A stretch of DNA of 64,000 nt from NCBI GenBank assembly GCA_033964015.1, contig CM066912.1:17285073-17349072 (forward strand), given 5' to 3'. This DNA is from Scolanthus callimorphus (lineage: Eukaryota > Cnidaria > Anthozoa > Actiniaria > Edwardsiidae). This document shows positions 55,226 through 64,000 of this stretch, in pieces. The first letter of the stretch is position 1, and every line of letters begins with the position of its first letter. The position numbers were made by a program, and so were the translations under genes. Under the pieces are notes generated by a model, which saw nothing but the letters and a program-made list of their open reading frames with translations, was not told where the DNA came from and made no database searches.

Positions 55226-55494
55226 ACAAACCTAAAACCTAAAACCTAAACCTAAACCTTGTTATACTAAAAAACCTAAGTCCGTCGTTATAATAAAGAT
55301 GTTATACATAGCATCGGATACATAGCATCGGATACATAGCATCGGATACAGCCATGACGTCACCATTAGGGTATTCCCTTGAAAACAGAGATTGTGAGCA
55401 AGCCTGGGCATGTATAAGGCTGGGGAATACCCTTATATATTTTTTCCACATATATAAAAGGACTTAAGGGTTAAACACTTTATTAACTTAAGAA
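55226..55494. promoter_or_regulatory. TATA box and upstream repeats before split ORF
   Basis: TATATAAAAG at 55451-55460 lies 35 bases before the ATG at 55495. Upstream, AGGGTATTCCCTTG (55370) and GGGGAATACCCTTA (55425) form an inverted pair, and CATAGCATCGGATA is repeated three times (55312-55350). The start CCTAAAACCTAAACCTAAACC is a degenerate hexamer run. Confidence 0.5.
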
Positions 55495-55587
55495 ATGTCA
55501 GATAAAATTAAAAAACCTAGAAATTATTCCTTTGTTGGAAACAATCACAAGAATCGCCATTTGGTTAAAGCCATCAACTGTGAGACA
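55495..55587 (+). pseudogene. 5' part of an ORF split by the 55588-60023 insertion
   Basis: From the ATG at 55495, 31 codons are open up to the insertion point, ending with the codons of the 9-bp duplication TGTGAGACA (55579-55587). The sequence is basic (MSDKIKKPRNYSF). The remaining 74 codons follow the second copy of the duplication, at 60033-60257, in the same frame. The intact ORF would thus be 105 codons. A TATA box stands 35 bases upstream. I do not recognise the family with certainty; see the 3' part. Confidence 0.7.
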
Positions 55588-56389
55588 CACACTCGTTACG
55601 AACCACGTTAATGAGGAAACTTAGTTCGATTCTGCGCACTACGTTCAAGCACCAATTTAATTGATTCAGTAGACAAATTAGTATTCAACTTGAGAAGGGA
55701 GACTTAAACGAAACATAGCAACACGAGTGGGAGCATTTCTTTTTCCCTTTATATTTCACTGTAAGGGAAAGAATGACGCCCTCTTATTAGTCAGACATTA
55801 TGATCAAAGTTGACAATATCCCATGCAGTGGACGGTTTAAGGATCGAGTATTGGTAGGAATGAATAATTTTGCCTCAAAGCGTTGCTATGCAAATCGGGG
55901 TTATCTTGAAAACCTTCAACGCGCGTGCAAACTTCTCCTGCAATTTATGACTAACTCGGCATTTTCCCAACGAAACGAAGCCTCACACAATTTGTAACAA
56001 TGTTTCCTTGAGATAATGTGCTATAAAGAATTTTAATCCGGTACGGTTTTAACATATTATTCCACAAGTTTTGATACCCACTTTGTCTCAAATTTCCACA
56101 TGAATAGGCTTATTTCCGTGTTGTTGCTCCATAACATTGCTTTATAAATTTGAAAACATTATTATGTTTGCCTCTAAAAAACATGTATCTAGCTGGAAAT
56201 CTAATCAGAAAGTAACCTGCTTATTTGAGCTCGGGATTTGGGGTTTCTTTTGTAATACATACACTGCAAATGCGGCACTTCGGTCGAGAATCCTATACGC
56301 GCGCCTTGATTCAATTGAACATACACAATTAAACATAAACATTCAAAATGCGCACTCCATTCAGATATTATAAATCCATTCAGATATGG

Positions 56390-58530
56390 ACAATAAATTC
56401 AATTTGAAAATAATTTTACATTTAAAAAGTAATCTTGCTCAATAATTCTAAAGAATGAAAACAGTCTATGTGCTTAAACCTAAATTATAAAATAATGATA
56501 ATAATAAGAATGATAACTATAACCAGCAAAGCTAGCTAACGTAGTAAAAGTAGATTCGTTGTTGTTTTCTATATAAAAAGTATAACAATTAATAAGGGAT
56601 ATTTGAAAGATTGTCTCCGAGGCGATGGCGATGAAATTAGTTTTTGAGTCAGTTGTTTATGTTATATACCACAAGACCTACCAGTCCCTATACCATTTTC
56701 TACGCCTGTCATTCGTTGAAATTGAAAAGTGGCAGTTGAATTTTCTCAAAGAACATGCCCAATGACTCAGAATAGAAAGTACATGGCCACGATAAAGACG
56801 GCAAGTTGTATTGTGCATCCAAGTTTTTTGAGGTGCGAATTTTGCCGCTGAGTCTAGAGGGGAAACCAGTTCTACAGAATCTGTGAAAATCACCCATATC
56901 CTGGTCTGGTTAAAAAACAAATATCGCCACATGGTTGCAAAGAAATCTGTGAAAAATAATACGCACAAATCTATTCCCTTTCCTGATGTGGGAAATGACC
57001 TAACCCCCACCCCACCCCAAACATAGGCTACATACTCTCGTCTTCTACGTCGGTCCACATGGGAATTCGCGCCAGTCGAATTTTACCGAAGAACAGACCC
57101 AATAAACTAATAAACTAACTAGGAACTTCAAATTCTTGCATCACATCCTTACAAAATAATTTTAAACAAAACCTTGTCATTCCCAGTTTTTTTATCTGTT
57201 CCATGATAACTGAAAAGAGGAGAGGAAAGAAAAAAAACTAAAAGAAGCATTTTCGTGTCAATACCTAAATGGTCGTTCATCTTCCTACGGCAGGGGGCGA
57301 CTAGAGAAAGACTCCGGGTTTCTTAAGTTGTGAACCCCAAGCCCTTAAATCGGATTAATCTTAATGCTTGCAGCCATGAGGAACAACTACAGAATGTAGG
57401 ATAGAGGGGATGGAAACGTAGCACTCCGACTCAGCAGGTCATGATAGAAACTATAGGTACTAATCACGCTAGCTAGCTACCATTAGAGCTGGGCTGCCCG
57501 CCATCTCTGGGGGGCTGTCTTGCCCCGATAACTGTGTCCCACATACTTGGAAGGCCCAAAGTCCTAGTCAAAAACACCTTTCAGGCTGAGAGGGGTTGGG
57601 GTGGAGAATAGATACCCAGTAGACAAGTGGATCTCAGGAGAATTTGGCGAGTTGCATGCCATCTCCCCCAATCGAAGAAAGGGCTAAGGCTGTCCACACC
57701 AGGAGTGAATCGTGGACTTACTGGTTGTAGGAAATGGCTGATTGCATTTTCTTTGCGCACCGGGGAATTCGAGGAAATCCAGGGGAAAGGGGTTTATCTA
57801 AACCCTGGAATTTCCAAGGGGAGGAGGGATCGAACACCCCTGGTAGGGGTCTGTGTCGAAAAGGTTGGTGCTTAGGTAACCTCGAAATTCAAAGGGAGGG
57901 GATGAGCAAATTCTAGGGGACGGGGTGTTCAGGGCCCCTGAAAATTGATATTGAAGCACACGTTGCTGGCTTGCATGGTACACATGTTTAACTGCAAGAA
58001 TCATGTCTTAACTACAAATTCCAAAACTATCGACATCTATACCAAATGGGGTTTCATCAGTCCAACTACTCTCAGGCTATATTCGCTATGTAATGCTTCC
58101 TTGTGTACATTGCTCACCAGCTCACAGATATTACACAGCATGTACACATGTGATGTAAGAACCAAACCAATAACTATTTTTAAACTCTTATCCTGTAAAA
58201 TGGCCTCTTAGTACAATCACCAGGGGCATAGCTACCAATACACAAAGTACGCAACTGCGTACTATTAACATTTTCACTTTCATATGCTACTCTCTTGCTA
58301 CGCCCCTGACGACCAAGATCCGGAAAACGTGTATGCACTACAAAACGCCATGGCACATAAGGGGCACGATATATGACCGAGGTTTTCTCTACTACGCTCG
58401 TAGCACCGTAGTAGCGTAGTGGCATATCTTACATACCTTGCATTCTTTCACCGCTTGTGATAAGGTAGAAATAACAAGTAAAGATCGAAGCATGAGTACT
58501 CGATCTCGGAAAACTGTGATGAATTAAATA
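56390..58530. other. Interior of the Mutator-like element, no gene identified
   Basis: A minus frame at 56678-57058 (126 codons) has no recognised domain. 57590-57930 is richer in GGGG and CCCTGGAATTTCC-like words, as in the low-complexity repeats at 43300. Around 58205-58305 a CAGGGGCATAGC/GCTACGCCCCTG pair resembles the ends of the element at 18548-18837. Confidence 0.4.
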
Positions 58531-58810
58531 TATTCCCAGCAAACTGCACCGTATTACCGTAGTAGCGTAGTGGAGTGTGGGAATGAAATATATTTCCAGC
58601 AAACTGCACCGTATTACCGTAGTAGCGTAGTGGAGAGTGGGAATGAAATATATTTCAAGCAAACTGCACCGTATTACCGTAGTAGCGTAGTGGAGAGTGG
58701 GAAAGAAATATATTCCCAGCAAACTGCACCGTATTACCGTAGTAGCGTAGTGGAGAGTGGGAATGAAATATATTTCAAGCAAACTGCACCGTATTACCGT
58801 AGTAGCGCAG
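58531..58810. repeat. Minisatellite, 60-bp units, almost 5 copies
   Basis: Exact 60-base period: each unit ends CAAACTGCACCGTATTACCG and includes TAGTAGCGTAGTGGAG and GGAATGAAATATATT. Units differ at a handful of positions. Because 60 is divisible by three, both strands stay open with 20-residue repeats (58570-58908 plus, 58429-58896 minus); I do not regard these as genes. Confidence 0.93.
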
Positions 58811-60032
58811 TACCATGGCATTGTGGACAGGGCTGTATTCCTGTATCTTTGGTTGGAGACAAACCAATTCAACAATCGACATGGCTGACTCAACAAATGA
58901 TGAAATGAAGTTGAATCAGATCAGTGTTCAAACGGTTTTGCCCCAGCCTTATCCACCTTTTTTGTGTGTTTCCATGGTGATCGTCTTGAATTCTTTTCCG
59001 AAGCCATGTAAAGATAACGCATTTTAGCTCCATTTAGAGAATTGAATTCTTAGTGCGGATTTTAAAGATTTCGAAATGGCGAAATAGGAGCGTTGAGGGG
59101 TTTTCTGAGAACACAAAATTTGAGATAAAATTATACTAGCAGCGCAGCTGTTCGCACATGATACCGTTGACTGTGCTGTGCTTAGTTTACCAGGCCAATA
59201 ACAGTAGCTAGCGAAATGAAATAAAACGATATAAATTGTGTGATATTGGCAGTTTGCCCATATCTGAATGGATTTATTTAGAGCGCGCATTTTGAGTGTT
59301 ATGTTTATTGTGTATGTAATTGTGTATGTACCGAGAGTGCCGCATTTGCAGTCTAAATATTACAAAAGAAACCCCAAATCCCGAGCACAAATAAGCAGGT
59401 TACTTTCTGATTAGATTTCCAGCTAGATACATGTTTTTTAGAGGCAAACATAATAATGTTTTCAAATTTATAAAGCAATGTTATGGAGCAACAACACGGC
59501 AATGAGCCTATTCATGTGGAAATTTGAGACAAAGTGGGTATCAAAACTTGTGGAATAATATGTTAAAACCGTACCGGATTAAAATTCGTTATAGCACATT
59601 ATCTCAAGGAAACATTGTTACAAATTGTGTGAGGCTTCGTTTCGTTGGGAAAATGCCGAGTTAGTCATAAATTGCGGGAGAAGTTTGCACGCGCGTTGAA
59701 GGTTTTCAAGATAACCCCGATTTGCATAGCAACGCTTTGAGGCAAAATTATTCATTCCTACGAATACTCGATCCTTAAACCGTCCACTGCATGGGATATT
59801 GTCAACTTTGATCATAATGTCTGACTAATAAGAGGGCGTCATTCTTTCCCTTACAGTGAAATATAAAGGGAAAAAGAAATGCTCCCACTCGTGTTGCTAT
59901 GTTTCGTTTAAGTCTCCCTTCTCAAGTTGAATACTAATTTGTCTACTGAATCAATGAAATTGGTGCTTGAACGTAGTGCGCAGAATCGAACTAAGTTTCC
60001 TCATTAACGTGGTTCGTAACGAGTGTGAGACA

Positions 60033-60257
60033 GACGAGGGTAAATATTATAGAAGTCTATACGCTTGTACAGATCACCTTGGGATTAACTCAGGCTTGAT
60101 AAAAATGGCCTGTGAAGGTAAGAACCACGTTAAAAGCGGTATATCTAAGATCGACGGACAGAGATATAAATTTGAATATCTTGATAGCATTCCTGAGGAT
60201 GTTGAACTTTTAAAATCTCAAGTATGTAAGAAAAAGAAGGATAATAGTCAGAAATAA
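60033..60257 (+). pseudogene. 3' part of the split ORF, HTH-like
   Basis: Continues the frame of 55495-55587 after the insertion: 74 codons and a stop. The region with CTDHLGINSGLIKMACEG, a lysine-rich turn, and then GQRYKFEYL resembles NUMOD-type modular DNA-binding motifs (helix-turn-helix followed by a G-x-x-Y-x-F/W strand) that accompany some nucleases; this is from pattern alone. It ends with a lysine-rich tail (KKKKDNSQK). It is no longer preceded by its own start because of the insertion. An ATG frame from 59967 runs in from the element's right arm and could make a chimeric product. Confidence 0.6.
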
Positions 60258-60343
60258 TTTTACTTTTGACTACCATAATAATGAAGTTAATAACAAAATA
60301 TATACTGTGGTATAATACTATAATATATATATTAATTTCTCTT

Positions 60344-60730
60344 TTATCGGAACATAAACCAAACTATTCCAGCACTGGCTACAGTCATTATATACATAAG
60401 ATTTTTTTCATGTGATGATATGGATGGTTTAATTTTTACCTTGTTAATAGGTTTCTCAACTGGTTTAACCAAAGGCTTCTCATTTTCAATATTATGATGT
60501 GGTAGTTTTGTCTTAGGGGTTTTAAAATTATGTTTTATTCCCACTTGTTTTGTTTCTTGGTTTATATTATTAACACCAAAAGCCATACCACTAGTCGCTT
60601 TCATCAGTTTATTATTATAGCCTATGACGCTCTCTCTGTTTATAATTAGATTTGAAGGTAGTAACCAAACCTGGGGAGCTACCCCAGTCTCACGTTGACC
60701 ATGGTACCATGGTTTTTCACTGTCAACCAT
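60344..60730 (-). CDS. Hypothetical protein with C-terminal membrane segment
   Basis: 128 codons from the first ATG. The last 20 residues (YIMTVASAGIVWFMF) form a hydrophobic segment with Arg at the very end, as in tail-anchored proteins. Before it are lysine-, proline-rich stretches (KPLVKPVEKPINKVKIKP). The first 20 or so codons overlap the CCATGGT-rich repeat, so the true start may be the Met near residue 43. Convergent with the split ORF, 86 bases from its stop. Family not recognised. Confidence 0.45.
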   Translation of the reverse strand: MVDSEKPWYHGQRETGVAPQVWLLPSNLIINRESVIGYNNKLMKATSGMAFGVNNINQETKQVGIKHNFKTPKTKLPHHNIENEKPLVKPVEKPINKVKIKPSISSHEKNLMYIMTVASAGIVWFMFR

Positions 60731-61165
60731 GGTTTACCATGGTCGACCGTGCTTGAACCATGGTGACTGACTGTGGTGAACTTTTTGTATAGACCATGGT
60801 CCACAGTTGACCATGGTCAAAATTATGAATTCCTTGATTTTAAGAAATGTTTGTTTTATTGGCATGAAAATATCTCTATCAATTTAGTATACAAATCTTA
60901 AAACTTTGTTTAGCATTTTTTTCTGTTTTTGAGTGTTTCAATTTATGACTTCAGAGATCATGGTCCACCATGGTAGACCATGGTTAACAATCAACAAGTC
61001 ATATTTACAAAAAGTGATACTTCACATGTTTATAGCATTTACTTGTACTGCCTACAATAGAAGCGACTTTTTAAAAGGACACTGATAATTTTTTTTAAGA
61101 TTCCCTGAGTGTTGACTTAGAACTGCAGAGAACATGGTCTACCATGATAGACCATGGTGAGCACT
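60695..61165. repeat. CCATGGT-rich palindromic repeat cluster
   Basis: At least ten copies of the palindrome ACCATGGT or one-base variants, in three groups (60697-60826, 60957-60987, 61133-61161), often as GACCATGGT / ACCATGGTC pairs. Spacers are AT-rich. No coding role seen. Confidence 0.75.
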
Positions 61166-61688
61166 CCCCTTGTCATATTTACAAAAACAGAATTAACTTT
61201 TCAACGGTTTGAAAAGTCAGTGCCTACAATTTAGTAGACAACGGTTAAGGGCGCTCACTGATAGGTATTTTAATTTGAATTGTTTTCGACTATACTTTGT
61301 ATTTATTTTGTATTTAAGCTTATTATAGCGAATTTCATATGACTTTAGTGAAACAAATCGCAAAGTGATTCACCAATTCTGAATAAAACCTACAGGAATA
61401 ATTTACAATGCAACCAGAGTTTGTAGAGTTTGTATGACTGTTATAGTGAAAACCAATAGGTGAAATGATTAGCGGCGAATAGTCCCTGAGATGGGAGGTT
61501 GATAAGACTATCGACACGACGCGTGTTTTATCGAAGTTTTAGTACATACCACTGCCACAAAGAAACAAGCAAAAAACGAAATCTGAATGATCAAATGCAG
61601 ATTTCTACGGCTAATTCAGACAACTGGACAGCAGACTCATTTTAAAATATGCAGGATGCAGAATGATATGAGCCCCGGACTATAAAAT
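61166..61688. other. Intergenic, nothing recognised
   Basis: No exon or repeat supported. Confidence 0.35.
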
Positions 61689-61860
61689 ATTCCCTTCGAT
61701 TTTGTCACATCAGCTCGTGTGGAATGTGAATGCGAAATGTGAGCCCGTCTCACCATCTGATAACAAGAAGAGATCGCACGGAACAGCCTTAAACAATAAG
61801 TTCTGCCATTAATTATAGGTGTGTGTGTACTTACTTTTCGGGTTTCCATTGAATATCTGC
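61689..61860 (+). repeat. Direct duplication, copy 1
   Basis: Shares ATTCCCTTCGATTTTGTC, GCTCGTGTGGAATGTGAATG, AACAAGAAGAGATCGCACGG and GTGTGTGTAC with 62346-62490, 660 bases away in the same orientation, with small indels. Confidence 0.8.
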
Positions 61861-62162
61861 AAAAATCCCCATGGGCTTAATAATGGGTACAAGTTCGACA
61901 CGTCTTTCCACTACTCCGGACATTTTGTTAGCTATGCAGCCAAGCCTCTGACTCTCTGGCTGACCCCAATACCGCAGGCTCAGCGACCGTTTACATCGAT
62001 TTGAATCAGCTGAAGATAGATGGCAGATCGAGGTGAACTGTTCTCTTTTATTTAATCTTCACTATGGTTTTATTTAAGCTCAATTCAAACAGCCATTCAT
62101 TGTAACAGTTCACAGTAGTAGAGGAAGTTCTTGGCGCGATCGAAGTCCAATGTAATTGCACA

Positions 62163-62447
62163 ATGGTCAAGGAAGGTTCATCGTTCGATCACGCACGCAC
62201 GGGTACGTACGACCACCGAACATTTCATATTGCACATTGCGAGTTTCTTAGTTTACCCAGGGAATTGTTAGAGAAATGGGAATTCTCTCTGATTTTTCTT
62301 TTCATTTCCCTGGTTTTCTTTAACGTATTGGGCAATATGGCGTTAATTATTCCCTTCGATTTTGTCCAGCTCGTGTGGAATGTGAATGCGAAATGTGAGC
62401 CCTCACACGATCTGATAAACAAGAAGAGATCGCACGGAACAACTTAA
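62163..62447 (+). CDS. Hypothetical frame with one hydrophobic segment
   Basis: 94 codons from ATG. Residues about 40-66 (EFSLIFLFISLVFFNVLGNMA) form a possible membrane helix. Its last third lies inside the duplicated segment (62346-62490), whose other copy is not open in this frame. No family recognised, no splice sites assigned; it may be chance. Confidence 0.2.
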   Translation: MVKEGSSFDHARTGTYDHRTFHIAHCEFLSLPRELLEKWEFSLIFLFISLVFFNVLGNMALIIPFDFVQLVWNVNAKCEPSHDLINKKRSHGTT

Positions 62448-62490
62448 ACTTAATTATGTGTGTGTACTTTCTAAGTTTCCTTGGATATGG
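62346..62490 (+). repeat. Direct duplication, copy 2
   Basis: Partner of 61689-61860. Confidence 0.8.
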
Positions 62491-62869
62491 TTAGATCTCA
62501 AATTGAATAAAAGATTAGGGGCTGTGTTTGAACCCATGGCAGTTTGTCAGAGTAAGCATGTAACACAATGTTTCTGTGCACAATGTTTATGTTTCTGTGC
62601 ACAATGTTTATGTTACTACTGAACTTAATACAGCTCTTGATTCAGACTTTGTTTCACTGACAGAGTGCACTGAGAAAGGACCTGATGCTAATAGAAAATG
62701 CCTTGAGTTAATACATGTACCATCAGAGATGTGCTGATATGTTATAGAATAGAAGGCTCAGTGAAAGATTGGTCTGGATTGGAGTCTGAAGCTCCTTAAC
62801 TGTATGCAACACAGTAAGCAATCCATTTTGATAAATTTTACATGTTTGCTATGAATGACTGCACAGAGA

Positions 62870-63150
62870 TACAAATTTTATCTTTGAGTGTTCAAAATTT
62901 ATTAGTTGAACCCCCGGAACATGAGATAAATTTTTAACACAAGAAGATAAAAGCTGTAACTCCAAGTGGTCAAGTAATGTTCTGTTTATTAGACATCAAT
63001 GAAATACCAAATTCGCTTGAAAATCAAGCATCGAGCATTAGGCAAGTGTGTGATTTTCACATGTGAAATAGCAAGTTTTTTTTCACATGGGAAGATATCA
63101 AGTGCTCGGGCGGGTGATCACCTGGTATTTCATTTGTGTTTACTCATTTT
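62870..63150. repeat. GTGAAAATATCAC-type repeat, copy 2
   Basis: Contains GATACAAATTTTATCTTTGAG, GAGATAAATTTTTAACAC, TTCTGTTTATTAGACATCAAT, GAAATACCAAATTCG, GATTTTCACATGTGAAAT and GGTGATCACCTGGTATTTC, matching 50200-50720 in reverse orientation. Confidence 0.75.
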
Positions 63151-64000
63151 GGTTTCTATTTTGTTATTTTGTTTAGAACAAAGCATTGAGAAGTGTGCTT
63201 CGCATGTGAAATAACATCATAAAAAATGTTCTTTTGCCATCATTTTGCCCCAAACAGTGGAAACATTGTGCTCTATTGAGTTGACAGAGGCAGAAAAGTA
63301 TCATAAATATTTTTAGGGGGGAGGAAAAGTTTTACAATTTTGACACACTTGTCTGACTTATGGAAAAATGTGTGGTTCCAAAAAATATCCATACCCCCCA
63401 TGGAAGTGTGTTGAAAAGTGTGTTTACAACCTCCTAACAGGATGTTCAGTACATGCAAATGGTTGAGGAATGACCTTTCAGTTTTTTTTTATCTAATAAC
63501 ACTATCAATTAAAAATATATTGTTAAAAGAAAAAAAAACCTCTTATTGTTCTTTTTTATAGATGCTTCTCCAGCCAAAAACAATGAAAGGGAAAGACTCA
63601 AGCCTTCCTATAATATGGACTTGTGTATTCAGCAAAGTTTGAAAATTTACAGTTGTACAGAAATAATGAAATCCATATTTTGTACATATGGAAGTTGATT
63701 TCTCCCTGCGCCGTCAGGTTAGTAAACTCACCCTTGAGTGAAATCTCATTCTTCTGTGTGTCTGACATGAACGCTTCTTTACGAAAGGACATTAAATTTA
63801 ATGTATGTATGATGTTTGTATGTGTGAATGTAATTGACGATATTTCTTGAAAATGGTACTAAAATTTAATGCTATTAATGTAACATATAAAGGTAGGGTT
63901 GTGCCGATAAATGTAATAAAATATATAATATATATAGTGTTTAGCATTTTGTAGTTTTTTTATTAATGTTTCCTATGACTACGTGACCTCATTTAATTTA
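63151..64000. other. Non-coding, possible terminal exon
   Basis: 63370-63420 repeats the TGTGTGGTTC.A.AAA.TATC / CCCA(T/C)GGAAG(T/G)GTGTTGAAAAGTG words seen at 17062-17120. A pyrimidine tract ending TATAG (63561) opens a 44-codon frame to a stop near 63697, with AATAAA at about 63915; this could be a last exon but has no domain. Confidence in an exon is low. Confidence 0.3.

Larger units (their letters stand above)
55588..60023. mobile_element. Mutator-like element with about 790-bp inverted termini
   Basis: Left arm 55588 to about 56385 and right arm about 59257 to 60023 are reverse complements with few mismatches; the outer end is CTCGTTACGAACCACGTTAA. TGTGAGACA flanks both sides (55579-55587, 60024-60032), a 9-bp duplication. 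Long termini and a 9-bp duplication fit Mutator-like elements. The frames at 55800-55997 (plus) and 59618-59815 (minus) encode the same 65-residue peptide, one per arm, with two differences. No transposase is recognised in the 2.9-kb interior, which holds a 60-bp minisatellite and unidentified sequence. Confidence 0.8.

Noticed and set aside
55226..55260. CCTAAA repeats as an interstitial telomere
   Set aside because: Only a few irregular CCTAAA/CCTAAAA units, without the TTAGGG-type hexamer expected for animals.
58429..58908. Two repeat proteins on opposite strands
   Set aside because: Both are by-products of a 60-bp minisatellite whose period keeps frames open.

Overview
This is a eukaryotic nuclear genome window made almost entirely of transposable elements. 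It is AT-rich, with sparse and short ORFs, many microsatellites and minisatellites, and no operons. The mix of tyrosine-recombinase (Ngaro-type) retrotransposons, LINE pieces with an SGNH-esterase-like ORF1, long foldback elements and one Cys-loop receptor exon suggests an invertebrate animal. A cnidarian, probably an anthozoan (coral or anemone), is my best guess; this is inference, since no species marker is present.

Layout. 1-4500: a 55-bp minisatellite, a 1.8-kb non-autonomous element with 181-bp terminal direct repeats (1822-3631), and a foldback/inverted-repeat cluster around it (1725-4481). 4530-7509: a roughly 3-kb hAT-like element (near-8-bp target duplication, CAG termini) carrying a 3'-truncated LINE fragment. 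7.5-12.7 kb: non-coding repeats with long G and C runs. 12745-14500 and 17990-18984: two foldback elements with TTAA duplications and matching GGTRACT termini, the second interrupted by a small TIR element. 15-17.7 kb: unrecognised gene-like remnants. 21.7-26.4 kb: remnants of a minus-strand Ngaro-type element and a minus-strand LINE (ORF1 with coiled coil and SGNH block, plus the start of its endonuclease).

31575-37679 is a near-complete Ngaro-type element on the plus strand: SGNH hydrolase, Gag, RT-RNase H and tyrosine recombinase, bounded by split direct repeats A1 ... B1-A2-B2. 38516-42657 is a second, different Ngaro-type element on the minus strand (Gag with an N-terminal SAM-like region, RT-RNase H, tyrosine recombinase) with the same A1/B1-A2-B2 arrangement. 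In both, RT/RNase H would make the cDNA and the recombinase would integrate it, with the split repeats regenerating the full termini.

44.6-50 kb: a minus-strand exon of a Cys-loop ligand-gated ion channel (46217-46341) lies next to a 1.5-kb TIR element; a signal-peptide-like ORF at 49.8 kb could be an upstream exon. 52227-53173: a third foldback element, with a TA duplication. 53.4-53.7 kb: three consecutive hairpins. 55588-60023: a 4.4-kb Mutator-like unit with about 790-bp inverted termini and a 9-bp duplication. It sits inside a small 105-codon ORF behind a TATA box, splitting it at codon 31. The remainder (60-64 kb) holds a CCATGGT-rich repeat, a tandem duplication and dispersed repeats.
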